From positions 1-64,000 of the forward strand of contig NZ_AYMP01000007.1 in NCBI RefSeq assembly GCF_000633515.1: DNA of 64,000 nucleotides. The letters run 5' to 3'. Numbering within the stretch: position 1 is the first letter of the stretch; every line of letters begins with the position of its first letter. Of the stretch, positions 1 through 8,719 are shown piece after piece. The translations under genes were made by a program, and so were the position numbers. Source of the DNA: Morganella morganii H1r (GTDB lineage Bacteria > Pseudomonadota > Gammaproteobacteria > Enterobacterales > Enterobacteriaceae). A model generated the notes under the pieces. It saw nothing but the letters and a program-made list of their open reading frames with translations. It was not told the origin of the DNA and ran no database searches.

Positions 1-1131
1 GAAAGTGATGTAGAAAAAACAGAAGACCCCACCCCCCATAAACGGGAGAAGGCACGCAAAGAAGGACAGATTCCCCGTTCGAAAGAATTAACATCCGTGA
101 TGATGTTATTGGTGGGATGGGCACTTATGTTTTCATCCGGAAGCTACCTGGTAAGAGGTCTCTCACAATTGCTGTCTGAGGGACTGCGGTTTGATATCAG
201 CGCAGCAATTGAAACTAACCGTATGTTTTATCAGATGGATAACCTGTTTGGTATGGCAATGAAAGCGGTGCTGCCTTTTATGCTCGGGCTGTATATTACC
301 GGTATTGCTTCCCCGCTGCTGCTTGGCGGACTGAACTTAAGTGCCAAATCTATCAAGGTTGATTTAAAGCGTATCTCTCCCGTTGCGGGATTTAAGCGTC
401 TGCTGTCAAAGCAGGTGCTTTCTGAATTATTAAAAGGTGTCCTGAAAGTCGCATTAGTCGGGTGTGCCGGTGCATTATTTTTCTATCTTAATAAATCATA
501 TTTTATTCAATTAGTTAACCAATCTGTTGTCGGGGCATTAAGTGATGCAATGATGCTGATACTTTACGCCCTGCTGACCGTGATTTTGTTTTTAATTCCT
601 GTCGCCGGTTACGACGTTTTTTACCAGATTATGAGCAATCTGAAGAAACTCCGGATGAGCCGCCAGGAAATCAGGGATGAATTTAAACAGCAGGAAGGTG
701 ATCCGCAGGTTAAAGGACGTATCCGCCAGTTACAGCGCGCGGCGGCCCGCGGCAGGATGATGGCGGATGTTCCTGATGCAGACGTTATCGTCAATAACCC
801 GACGCATTATTCCGTCGCGTTGTCGTACAAAGAAAACGGAATGTCTGCTCCGGTGGTTCTGGCAAAAGGTGCCGGTGAAGTTGCGCTGCGGATCCGTGAA
901 CTGGGAAAAGAGCACGGTATCCCATCGCTTGAGGCACCTTCGCTGGCGAGGGCGCTTTATCGCCATTGTGAGCCGGGAGAACAGATCCCGGTAACATTGT
1001 ACAGCGCCGTCGCAGAAGTCCTTGCCTGGGTTTACGGTATCAGACGCTGGCGTAACAGCGGGGGTATTAAACCGAAATCACCCGATAATTTACCCGTTCC
1101 GCGGGATATGGATTTTCAAACCAGAGAGTAA
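1..1131 (+). CDS. flhB: FlhB, flagellar export switch protein (5' end cut by window)
   Basis: Inner-membrane component of the flagellar type III export gate that switches substrate specificity from rod/hook to filament proteins. The reading frame is open from base 1 (ESDVEKTEDPTPHKREKARKEGQ), the conserved cytoplasmic N-terminus, so only about three codons lie outside the window. Four hydrophobic segments precede the cytoplasmic autocleavage domain. The cleavage motif N-P-T-H is encoded at about 796-807 (window residues 266-269); adding three residues gives the position I remember for Salmonella (269-272). flhA follows after 6 bp. cheZ would be expected upstream but is not visible. Identification is certain; only the exact start is unknown. 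Confidence 0.98.
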   Translation, partial: ESDVEKTEDPTPHKREKARKEGQIPRSKELTSVMMLLVGWALMFSSGSYLVRGLSQLLSEGLRFDISAAIETNRMFYQMDNLFGMAMKAVLPFMLGLYITGIASPLLLGGLNLSAKSIKVDLKRISPVAGFKRLLSKQVLSELLKGVLKVALVGCAGALFFYLNKSYFIQLVNQSVVGALSDAMMLILYALLTVILFLIPVAGYDVFYQIMSNLKKLRMSRQEIRDEFKQQEGDPQVKGRIRQLQRAAARGRMMADVPDADVIVNNPTHYSVALSYKENGMSAPVVLAKGAGEVALRIRELGKEHGIPSLEAPSLARALYRHCEPGEQIPVTLYSAVAEVLAWVYGIRRWRNSGGIKPKSPDNLPVPRDMDFQTRE

Positions 1132-1137
1132 CAAGAA

Positions 1138-3243
1138 ATGGCTAATCTCGCCGGTAAATTACGTTTACCGAATTTTAAACAGACACAATGGCAGATTCTT
1201 GCAGGCCCTGTACTGATCATCATGATCCTTGCAATGATGGTTCTGCCGTTGCCGCCGTTTATTCTGGATGCATTATTTACGTTCAATATCGTCCTTTCTC
1301 TGATGATTTTGATGGTGGCAATGTTTAACCAGAATACCCTGGAGTTTTCGGCATTCCCGACTATTTTACTGTTCTCCACCTTGCTGCGGCTGGCTCTGAA
1401 TATTGCATCAACCCGTGTTGTTCTGATGGACGGGAACAATGGCCCGGCGGCGGCAGGGCATGTTATTGAAGCATTCGGTCATTTTCTGGTCGGCGGTAAC
1501 TTTGCCATCGGTATCGTGGTTTTTGCCATTCTGATTATTATTAACTTTATGGTTATCACCAAAGGTGCGGGGCGTATTGCGGAAGTGGGAGCCCGTTTTG
1601 CCCTGGATGGTATGCCGGGTAAACAGATGGCGATCGATGCGGATTTAAATGCCGGTCTGATCGGCGAAGCTGAAGCCCGCAAACGCCGTAAAGATGTCAC
1701 TCAGGAAGCCGATTTTTACGGTTCGATGGACGGTGCCAGTAAATTTGTGCGCGGTGATGCGATTGCCGGCCTGCTGATCATGGCAATTAACCTTATCGGC
1801 GGATTATTGATAGGGATGACCCAGCATAATATGTCATTCGCCCAGGCGGGTGAAACATATACCCTGCTGACTATCGGTGACGGCCTTGTTGCCCAGATCC
1901 CTGCCTTAATTATTTCCACCGCTGCCGGTGTTATCGTTACCCGTGTATCCACCGAGCAGGATGTCGGTGAGCAGATGGTCGGTCAGCTGTTAAGCAGCCC
2001 GCGGGTCATGGTGCTTTCCGCAGCGGTTATCGGCCTGCTGGGATTAATTCCGGGCATGCCGAATTTCATCTTCCTGGTATTTACGATCGCGTTGTTATCT
2101 CTGGCATGGTGGTTACGCGGCCGTGATGAAAAAAAGGAATCATCTGCCGGCGAAAATACAGATGAAGCCGTGAAAAAGCTGCAGCAGGAAGAAACACAGG
2201 CTTCCGAAGTGTCCTGGAATGATGTGCAGATGGAAGATGTGCTCAGACTGGAAGTAGGCTACCGCCTTATCCCGATGGTTGACAGTAATCAGGACGGCCA
2301 GTTACTGACACGTATCCGCGGGATCCGTAAAAAATTCGCTCAGGATATGGGATTCTTACTTCCTTCCGTGCATATCAGGGATAATCTTGATCTGGCACCG
2401 ACCGTTTACCGGATCCTGCTCAAAGGTGTTGAAATCGGCCGCGGTGAGGTTCAGCCTGAGCGCTGGATGGCGATTAACCCCGGCTGCGCTGACGGGGAAC
2501 TGTCAGGAATCATGTGCGAAGACCCGGCATTCGGTTTACCGGCATACTGGATTGAGGAAGTGTTGCGTGAAGAGGCGCAGACACTCAATTATACTGTGGT
2601 TGACCCGAGCTCTGTTATTGCCACACACCTGAACCATCTTATTGTCTTACATACTGATGAACTGTTCAGCCGTCAGGAAACGCAGATGCTTCTGGATCGC
2701 CTGACCAAAGAATCACCAAAACTGGTTGAGGATGTCATTCCGGGACTGGTTTCGATCACGCTTTTCCACAAAGTACTGCAAAACCTGTTATCTGAACGTG
2801 TCTCTATCCGCGATATGCGCACGATTATTGATACCCTTGCCGACAATTGCGGCACGATAACGGATCCGGATGACCTGACCTCTCAGGTTCGTATCAGCCT
2901 TGGCCGGGCGATCACCCAGCAATGGTTCCCGGGAAGTGAGGAATGCCAGGTTATCGGCCTGGATACCACGATTGAACGTCTGCTCATTCAGTCAATACAG
3001 AACGGCACATCGATTGAACCGGGTATCGCCGCAAACTTACTGTCGCAGACTGAACGGGCAATTACTCAGCAAACCGCGCTGGGCGTGACACCGGTATTAT
3101 TAACCACGCCGCTGCTTCGCGTTATGCTGTCGCGCTTCCTGCGCCGGGCTTATCCTCAGTTGGTGGTGCTCTCCAATATGGAAATCAGTAATAACCGGAC
3201 AGTGCGCATTACGGCCGTTATCGGCGGGGATAATGCCTCATGA
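1138..3243 (+). CDS. flhA: FlhA, flagellar export gate protein
   Basis: Major export-gate subunit. An N-terminal half with about eight membrane segments (residues ~20-330) is followed by a large cytoplasmic domain that docks chaperone-substrate complexes. At 701 residues it is close to enterobacterial FlhA. The FHIPEP-family region is recognisable around residues 140-190 (FMVITKGAGRIAEVGARFALDGMPGKQMAIDADLNAG). The ATG lies 6 bp after the flhB stop, and the gene overlaps flhE by 4 bp (ATGA), so flhBAE is one operon. Nothing unusual is seen. Confidence 0.98.
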   Translation: MANLAGKLRLPNFKQTQWQILAGPVLIIMILAMMVLPLPPFILDALFTFNIVLSLMILMVAMFNQNTLEFSAFPTILLFSTLLRLALNIASTRVVLMDGNNGPAAAGHVIEAFGHFLVGGNFAIGIVVFAILIIINFMVITKGAGRIAEVGARFALDGMPGKQMAIDADLNAGLIGEAEARKRRKDVTQEADFYGSMDGASKFVRGDAIAGLLIMAINLIGGLLIGMTQHNMSFAQAGETYTLLTIGDGLVAQIPALIISTAAGVIVTRVSTEQDVGEQMVGQLLSSPRVMVLSAAVIGLLGLIPGMPNFIFLVFTIALLSLAWWLRGRDEKKESSAGENTDEAVKKLQQEETQASEVSWNDVQMEDVLRLEVGYRLIPMVDSNQDGQLLTRIRGIRKKFAQDMGFLLPSVHIRDNLDLAPTVYRILLKGVEIGRGEVQPERWMAINPGCADGELSGIMCEDPAFGLPAYWIEEVLREEAQTLNYTVVDPSSVIATHLNHLIVLHTDELFSRQETQMLLDRLTKESPKLVEDVIPGLVSITLFHKVLQNLLSERVSIRDMRTIIDTLADNCGTITDPDDLTSQVRISLGRAITQQWFPGSEECQVIGLDTTIERLLIQSIQNGTSIEPGIAANLLSQTERAITQQTALGVTPVLLTTPLLRVMLSRFLRRAYPQLVVLSNMEISNNRTVRITAVIGGDNAS

Positions 3244-3656
3244 CCGGTAAAAAGATCCTTCTGCTGATTGTGGCGTTGTTTTGTCCGGATCTTCAGGCAA
3301 ACACAACCGGATCATGGCAAAAAGAATCCGCAGGCGGCCTCCTTAGTGTGGGCCGCCAGTCAATGAGAGGCAATGTACTGGAGGCGCCGGCGTCTGTTCC
3401 GCTGCAGGCTACGGCTACCCGGATTTACTGGCAGGTTGCGTTATTGTCCCCGCCGCCGGCAGGGCTGAAGATTCAGCTTTGTTACTCAGGAGGGTGTGAA
3501 AAACTGTATGGTTTAAGCGGGCAGTTCACACCGAAATCCCGGTGGCCTGCGGATGAGTCATACTATTTTGTGTATAGTGTGAATGCTATTGGCCAGCTCC
3601 GTCCTCCTCTGAGAGTACTCCGGAACTCGCTGACCATGAACTATAAAGTGAACTGA
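3240..3656 (+). CDS. flhE: FlhE, periplasmic flagellar protein
   Basis: Small secreted protein encoded last in the flhBAE operon; family work links FlhE to control of proton leakage through the export apparatus. The 138-residue product begins with a signal peptide (MTGKKILLLIVALFCPDLQA). The mature part has the paired cysteines of the family (around CYSGGCEK). Its ATG overlaps the flhA stop by 4 bp, which supports translational coupling. It is convergent with fliT; I see no strong hairpin terminator in the 42 bp between them. Confidence 0.92.
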   Translation: MTGKKILLLIVALFCPDLQANTTGSWQKESAGGLLSVGRQSMRGNVLEAPASVPLQATATRIYWQVALLSPPPAGLKIQLCYSGGCEKLYGLSGQFTPKSRWPADESYYFVYSVNAIGQLRPPLRVLRNSLTMNYKVN

Positions 3657-3698
3657 TATTAACAGGCAGACTGTATCTGAGCGGTAAGCCGGATGCGT

Positions 3699-4046
3699 TT
3701 AACGGTAATTTTGTTTTACTGAGATAAACTGATTACTGTAGAGCTGGCTGCATTTGTTGCCGTGATGAAGTCTTGACATATTCTCTTTGAGAAAAGAAAG
3801 GCGTTGTTTTAATTTATCGGTCATTTCTTTCTCATTATCCTGAATATCCTGCATAATTTTCAGCAGAGAGCGCTTTCCTTCGGAATCAAGTTCATCAATT
3901 TCCATGCCGAAGACATCATGAATCATAATCACATAACGTTCTGCCTGTTCAGCGAATTCATCCCAGCGTTCTTCCCGTGCCATTTCAAGCAGAGACAGGT
4001 TTTCTTTGTAGACATCCTGAAAACAGGCGGAAGTGGTTTTATTCAT
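3699..4046 (-). CDS. fliT: FliT, FliD chaperone and FlhDC antagonist
   Basis: Type III export chaperone for the filament cap FliD. In Salmonella, FliT also binds FlhD4C2 and dampens class 2 transcription. I chose the ATG at 4044-4046 (MNKTTSACFQDVYKEN, 115 residues), which has a GAGG ribosome site ahead of it and sits 2 bp after the fliS stop. A longer in-frame start at 4082 would run back into fliS. The protein is mostly helical and charged. The C-terminal tail (SRLHHGNKCSQLYSNQFISV) is poorly conserved. It is the last gene of fliDST. Confidence 0.9.
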   Translation of the reverse strand: MNKTTSACFQDVYKENLSLLEMAREERWDEFAEQAERYVIMIHDVFGMEIDELDSEGKRSLLKIMQDIQDNEKEMTDKLKQRLSFLKENMSRLHHGNKCSQLYSNQFISVKQNYR

Positions 4047-4048
4047 TG

Positions 4049-4447
4049 TTAACCTCTTGTATTTGGCGAAATTTCTTTCCATGTATCGGCCAGATTCATC
4101 AATATCTCATCCACATGGGTAAGTAAAGCCGGGTCATTTTTTAAATTTGCGTTAAGCAGCGTTCGTGACATGTATTCGTAAAGGCTCTCTAAATCAGCCG
4201 AAATAGTGGTGCCGATTTTGTGATCCAGGGATGCCCGTAAACCATTATCAAGGATATTGATGGCTTTCGAGATCATTTCACCACGCTTCGCGATATTGCC
4301 ATTAGCAAAATAGATTTTTGCCCGCAAAATAGCATTATGAGCGCCGTCAAACAGCATAGTGATTAACTGGTGCGGTGTTGCACCAATCAGCTTGCTTTGT
4401 AAGTCGACCTGCGCATAAGAATTAGAGCTGTGAGGTGTATACATCAT
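4049..4447 (-). CDS. fliS: FliS, flagellin export chaperone
   Basis: Cytoplasmic chaperone that binds the C-terminal D0 region of flagellin and prevents premature polymerisation. The 132-residue product has the hallmark N-terminus (Y-x-x-VDLQSKLIGATPHQLITMLFDGA) and four-helix-bundle character. It lies between fliD (52 bp upstream) and fliT (2 bp downstream) in the fliDST operon. Length and sequence are ordinary. Confidence 0.96.
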   Translation of the reverse strand: MMYTPHSSNSYAQVDLQSKLIGATPHQLITMLFDGAHNAILRAKIYFANGNIAKRGEMISKAINILDNGLRASLDHKIGTTISADLESLYEYMSRTLLNANLKNDPALLTHVDEILMNLADTWKEISPNTRG

Positions 4448-4499
4448 GTATTCCGTAGCAGAAAAAAGGACAGGAGATGTCTCCTGTCCGGAAAAAATA

Positions 4500-5969
4500 T
4501 TAGTTATTTAATGTTGAAATGAGAGCGCCGAGCTGATTACTGGTGCTGTTGAGGCTGGCCATCGTGGTATCCAGAGTCTGGAACTGGATACGATAACGCT
4601 CAACCTGCGCATCAATCAGTTTCTGCGTTCTCTCAATCTGTTCTTTGACCTGCTCGACTTGTTTATTCAGGCTGTCAGTCGTGGCTTTGATTGATCCGTC
4701 AATCTTTTGGTCAGGATCACCATTATATTTGGTGATAATCCCGCCTAAGGTGCTGGCTAATCCCTCATTACCGTTTTTATCCATAAAAATATTGGCAACG
4801 GCATCCGGGTCATTTGCAATCGCGGCATCAAGCTTGTCTTCGCTCAGTGTCATGAGACCGGTTTTAGGGTCGATAGAGATACCGATATCCGCTAATGACC
4901 TGTACTCTGCACCATTTTCGCCGTAGACACCGTTAACTGCGGTACGGGTTTCATTGACCAGGCCGCGGAGCATGGAATCACCCATTAAGGCGCCATTTTC
5001 TGAGCTGGGTTTCTGGACGTCATTATTGGTTAATCCGGAGGAGTCACTCGGGACATATTTACTGGATGCGGTAGTCTGATTAATCAGCGCATTGTATTCA
5101 GTCACGAAATTCTGAATACTGGTTTTATACTGAGTCATATCCGGTGTCAGAGACAGCGTTTCTGCCTTCAGAGTCTTACCAGTGGGATCAGAGGGATCCT
5201 TTTCGGAGACTTCTTTCAGTTCGAGCGTCACACCGGTCAGGATATCGTCGATAGTGTTGCTTGAACGGGTATAATCACTGCCGTCAACCGTCAGTTTGGC
5301 ATCCTTTGCATCCGCAACGGTGACCATTCCCGGCTTACCGTCCTCCAAATGCAGGATACCATCCAGTTGCGCATCACCCTCAACCCGGACACTCATTTTA
5401 CCGTCAGTACCGGTCGTTTTAGACGTCAGTACTAACTGCGGGCCGTTATCAGTATTCTGTACACTTGCGTGAACATCACCATCTTCCTTGTTAATGGCTT
5501 TGGCAATCTGGTTCAGTGATGTTTCGTCATTCTTCAGCTCCACGCGCATTTCGGAGCCGTTTTCCTGCTCGATGATGACAGTCCGTGTACCACTGTTCTG
5601 ATCTCCCAGCAGGGTATCGGCAGTCTGGCCAGGTTGCAGAGGTTCAGTTTTGGCTTTATGTGACGTTGCCAGCTGTGACACTGTCACGCTATGGCTGTCC
5701 GCGATTGCACCGGATGTTGCGGTTGCGGTAAACGCTTTGTTGCTGCTGACATTTACCGCGTGAAAGGCATCACCCTGCAGCGGTTTGATACTTTTATTCA
5801 GTGCATCCAGTGAGCTTGAAATCTGCCCCCAGGCAGAAATTTTCGACTCATAGCTGTTCTGCATATTGGTATAAGGCAGCAAACGCTTTTGCTCGTTGTA
5901 TTTGAGCTGCTCGAGCATGTTTGCTGTATCCAGACCTGAACCAATTCCTAACGATGTTATTGAAGCCAT
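4500..5969 (-). CDS. fliD: FliD, filament cap protein (hook-associated protein 2)
   Basis: Forms the pentameric cap at the filament tip that folds flagellin subunits into place. The 489-residue product has conserved ends: MASITSLGIGSGLDTANMLEQL at the start and a coiled-coil C-terminus (TDSLNKQVEQVKEQIERTQKLIDAQVERYRIQFQTLDTTMASLNSTSNQL in sense, key residues only). The centre is variable, as usual for an exposed protein. It is first in fliDST and divergent from flagellin 1. A FliA promoter lies about 40-65 bp upstream of its ATG. Confidence 0.96.
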   Translation of the reverse strand: MASITSLGIGSGLDTANMLEQLKYNEQKRLLPYTNMQNSYESKISAWGQISSSLDALNKSIKPLQGDAFHAVNVSSNKAFTATATSGAIADSHSVTVSQLATSHKAKTEPLQPGQTADTLLGDQNSGTRTVIIEQENGSEMRVELKNDETSLNQIAKAINKEDGDVHASVQNTDNGPQLVLTSKTTGTDGKMSVRVEGDAQLDGILHLEDGKPGMVTVADAKDAKLTVDGSDYTRSSNTIDDILTGVTLELKEVSEKDPSDPTGKTLKAETLSLTPDMTQYKTSIQNFVTEYNALINQTTASSKYVPSDSSGLTNNDVQKPSSENGALMGDSMLRGLVNETRTAVNGVYGENGAEYRSLADIGISIDPKTGLMTLSEDKLDAAIANDPDAVANIFMDKNGNEGLASTLGGIITKYNGDPDQKIDGSIKATTDSLNKQVEQVKEQIERTQKLIDAQVERYRIQFQTLDTTMASLNSTSNQLGALISTLNN

Positions 5970-6007
5970 ATTATTATCCTGCCTGCGAATGAATGTTAAT
6001 ACTTATA

Positions 6008-6035
6008 ATATCGGTATGAAAAAGACAGTTCTAAA
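6008..6035 (-). promoter_or_regulatory. Sigma-28 promoter of fliDST
   Basis: Read on the minus strand: -35 element TTTAGAAC (6028-6035), 12-base spacer, -10 element ACCGATAT (6008-6015). The -10 is identical to that of the two flagellin genes, with the same spacing, and matches the FliA consensus (TAAAGTTT, N11, GCCGATAA). The rest of the 352-bp fliD-fliC1 gap (5970-6321) is AT-rich and holds no gene that I can see. Confidence 0.75.
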
Positions 6036-6241
6036 GACACAGCCAATATATATTTGAATAAAATTAAACCTGTTCGCCAAATACATCAAACAAAATCAGT
6101 GATTATCAACCTGATAAAAGCCATCAAAAATGAAAGCATTTAAGGCAATGGCGGTATTTTTCTTTTTTATATCGTATTGATAGCGCGGAGTTCTGTTATG
6201 AATACCAGGTTTTATCCGGCAAAAAAATGTATCCGGCGCTA

Positions 6242-6269
6242 TTTAGTTATTTTCCTCTGACACCGATAT
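6242..6269 (+). promoter_or_regulatory. Sigma-28 promoter of flagellin 1
   Basis: -35 element TTTAGTTA (6242-6249), 12-base spacer, -10 element ACCGATAT (6262-6269). From the -10 to the start codon the sequence is the same as at flagellin 2 except for one base, so both genes share one promoter and leader design. The ribosome site AGAGGA precedes the ATG at 6322. Confidence 0.8.
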
Positions 6270-6321
6270 TTTAAATGTATCGCAACAACACGTACTTATT
6301 CATAATATTAGAGGACCTAAT

Positions 6322-7449
6322 ATGCCACAGATTATTAATACCAACGCCATGAGCCTGGTGGCTCAGAATAACCTGAACAAATCACAGGCTGCTCTGGGTA
6401 CTGCTATCGAACGTCTTTCTTCCGGTCTGCGTATCAACAGCGCAAAAGACGATGCTGCAGGTCAGGCGATCAGTAACCGTTTCACCGCTAACATTAATGG
6501 TCTGACTCAGGCATCCCGTAACGCAAACGACGGTATCTCCCTGGCGCAGACTACTGAAGGCGCACTGAACGAAATCAACGATAACCTGCAGAACATCCGT
6601 CGTCTGAGCGTTCAGGCAGCTAACGGTACTAACTCCGAATCTGACCGTCAGTCTATCCAGGATGAAATCAACCAGCGTCTGGCTGAAATCAACCGTGTTT
6701 CTCAGCAGACTGAATTCAACGGCATCAAAGTACTGAGCGCAGATCAGACTCTGAGCATCCAGGTTGGTGCGAACGATGGCCAGACTATCGATATCAACTT
6801 AGGCAAGATCGACACCACAACACTGAACCTGGATGGCTTCAGCATTATGGATATGGTTCCTGCGTCTGAAGTTGTTCAGGGTATGCAGGTTGTCGGTGGT
6901 ACTGACGGTGATACTAAATACAATTTAAGCACAACGGATGTTGCTGATCTCCAGACTGCGTTGTTTGGTGCAGATGGATCAGGCAAAATGTTTGCCTTTA
7001 CTGATGATGATGGCAATACCGCGTTTTTAGGCCTGGATACAGATGGTAAGTGGACTGTTTCTACTGCTACAGTTACTCCGGCCCAAGCTGACGGTACGCC
7101 GGCTAAAATCGAATTTGAAGATGGCGCTGACGTTACTGTCGGTCCGGGTACAGCAGCCGGCGTAGCGGCAAAAAGCCTGGAAACTCTGCAGACCATGGAT
7201 AAGGCATTAGCGGACGTTGATGCTATGCGTTCAGGTCTGGGTGCTTCCCAGAACCGCTTTAACTCTGTTATCAGCAACCTGGATAACACCGTTATCAACC
7301 TGTCTGAATCCCGTGCCCGTATCCTGGATGCAGACTTCGCGGTAGAAGTATCTAACATGAGCCGTGCGAACATCCTGCAGTCAGCAGGTACCACTGTTCT
7401 GGCACAGGCAAACCAGGTTCCGCAGAACGTCCTGACTCTGCTGCGTTAA
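6322..7449 (+). CDS. fliC: Flagellin, copy 1
   Basis: Filament subunit, exported through the flagellum and polymerised under the FliD cap. The 375-residue product has the conserved D0/D1 N-terminus (MPQIINTNAMSLVAQNNLNK) and C-terminus (NMSRANILQSAGTTVLAQANQVPQNVLTLLR, shown here for identification only). The variable surface domain lies at about residues 190-290. Residues 1-189 are identical to flagellin 2 and the last ~90 nearly so; only the centre differs. It has its own FliA promoter and a hairpin terminator. Which copy is expressed cannot be told from the sequence, since the promoters are equivalent. Confidence 0.97.
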   Translation: MPQIINTNAMSLVAQNNLNKSQAALGTAIERLSSGLRINSAKDDAAGQAISNRFTANINGLTQASRNANDGISLAQTTEGALNEINDNLQNIRRLSVQAANGTNSESDRQSIQDEINQRLAEINRVSQQTEFNGIKVLSADQTLSIQVGANDGQTIDINLGKIDTTTLNLDGFSIMDMVPASEVVQGMQVVGGTDGDTKYNLSTTDVADLQTALFGADGSGKMFAFTDDDGNTAFLGLDTDGKWTVSTATVTPAQADGTPAKIEFEDGADVTVGPGTAAGVAAKSLETLQTMDKALADVDAMRSGLGASQNRFNSVISNLDNTVINLSESRARILDADFAVEVSNMSRANILQSAGTTVLAQANQVPQNVLTLLR

Positions 7450-7469
7450 TCTGTCCTGATATCAATAAG

Positions 7470-7499
7470 CCCGGCATCGTATTATGCCGGGTTTTTTTT
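7470..7499 (+). terminator. Rho-independent terminator of flagellin 1
   Basis: Stem CCCGGCAT / ATGCCGGG (7470-7477, 7484-7491) with a 6-base loop and a T run at 7492-7499. The same hairpin follows flagellin 2. The carbonic anhydrase gene ends 11 bp further on from the other strand. Confidence 0.9.
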
Positions 7500-7509
7500 A
7501 TACGTGATA

Positions 7510-8247
7510 TCAATGATGGATAGTGCGCCCGTTCAGCGGTTGTACCGGACGATTATTGTCCCGGCCGAGTACTGTTCTGAACTGACTGATTTGTTCCGCA
7601 GAAGCGCTGACCGGCTTCTTCAGAACCAGCCACTGAACACCTTCAGAGCATGGTGGTGTGGTCAGTGAACCACTGAAACGGTAAACATCCTGTTTTCCCG
7701 GCAGCAATTTTTTAATATTGACCGGTGTATTCAGGACAGCAGTCTCCCCGGCCGCCGATGGCATGTGTTGCCATGCACGGGCTAATTGCGGATTACTTTT
7801 CCCTTCTTCAAACATCAGCCCCAGAACAGCAAGGGCACCGTCTTTATCCTGATAAACAAAGTGAGCTTCTAACGGAAACTGTTTACCGTTAATGGTGTTT
7901 TCGGCCGGTGCATGAAAATGAAATTGTTGTAGTGTGTAAATATCACTACCCAGTTTCAATAGATTTCCGCTATCTGTATTAATCTGAATAGTATGGCCGT
8001 TATTCATAATTTCCTGTTTTCCGGGAATAAAGGAAAATTCAGGTTTACCGGAAACCCTTTCCAGGGGGCCCTCTATATTGACTGGCGATTGGGCTTTGCC
8101 GGTTTCGCACAATAAAAACTCAGGGGAAAGTTTACCCCAGTTATCAGGATTGTCATGACCCTGATAACTCCAGTGCACATGATTTTCTGCGGCAATACAT
8201 GAGAAACTCATAATGAGAAGGGACGTAGAAAGTATTTTTCTTTTCAT
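7510..8247 (-). CDS. Alpha-class carbonic anhydrase, periplasmic
   Basis: Zinc enzyme interconverting CO2 and bicarbonate. The product (245 residues from the ATG at 8247) starts with a signal peptide (MKRKILSTSLLIMSFSCIAA), so it acts in the periplasm. The three zinc-ligand histidines of the alpha class are visible in QFHFHAP and LEAHFVY. The family signatures QSPVNI and SLTTPPCSEGVQW are present, as are the cysteines of the usual disulphide. An in-frame GTG at 8262 is possible, but the ATG gives the cleaner signal peptide. It lies alone between two flagellar genes, on the opposite strand, which is unusual. A role in motility is not implied by sequence. Confidence 0.93.
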   Translation of the reverse strand: MKRKILSTSLLIMSFSCIAAENHVHWSYQGHDNPDNWGKLSPEFLLCETGKAQSPVNIEGPLERVSGKPEFSFIPGKQEIMNNGHTIQINTDSGNLLKLGSDIYTLQQFHFHAPAENTINGKQFPLEAHFVYQDKDGALAVLGLMFEEGKSNPQLARAWQHMPSAAGETAVLNTPVNIKKLLPGKQDVYRFSGSLTTPPCSEGVQWLVLKKPVSASAEQISQFRTVLGRDNNRPVQPLNGRTIHH

Positions 8248-8443
8248 CTTTAATATATACACATTGATGTAATAAACGATATTGAATAATACCGGCTAAA
8301 AGCAGCTGTTTCTACTGATATAAATTAGTTGGTGTTATTTATAATAATGTTTTTTGTTTTTCTGTTTTATATTTTAATTGTTACTGTTCTGATTGTGTGG
8401 CATTTTATATCTGTAACTGAGTAAGTTGTATTTTAATATTATC

Positions 8444-8470
8444 TTACGTGTCAGAATGTTTCGCCGATAA
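8444..8470 (+). promoter_or_regulatory. Probable sigma-28 promoter of chemoreceptor 1
   Basis: -35-like TTACGTGT (8444-8451), 11-base spacer and a perfect FliA -10 GCCGATAA (8463-8470). It would give a leader of about 240 bases before the ATG at 8720. The rest of the 472-bp gap 8248-8719 is AT-rich. An open frame at 8374-8646 on the minus strand has no recognisable features and was not called. Confidence 0.55.
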
Positions 8471-8719
8471 ATATAACTATACTTTACGGTCACGTTGTTA
8501 AACAGTCGATTAATAGCGCGATAAGGCTTCATCATTGCTAATTTATTAATTTTCGGGTAAAGGGTTTGGTTATTAATTGACTGATAAATATTGATTTTAT
8601 TTTTTGTTTGTATCGGCGGGCACTGTCCGTCACAAATAAATAACAATTTATTTTTCTGTTAAATCGGGAAGGTGATTTATGTTTGTTCATTGCTGAAAAA
8701 TAAATATTCCGGGGGCAAA

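Noticed and set aside
6876-7394. 172-codon frame opposite flagellin 1
   Set aside because: Shadow of flagellin coding sequence; a matching shadow lies opposite flagellin 2.
8374-8646. 90-codon frame upstream of chemoreceptor 1
   Set aside because: AT-rich, Asn/Ile/Tyr-rich composition typical of random frames, and it overlaps the FliA promoter.
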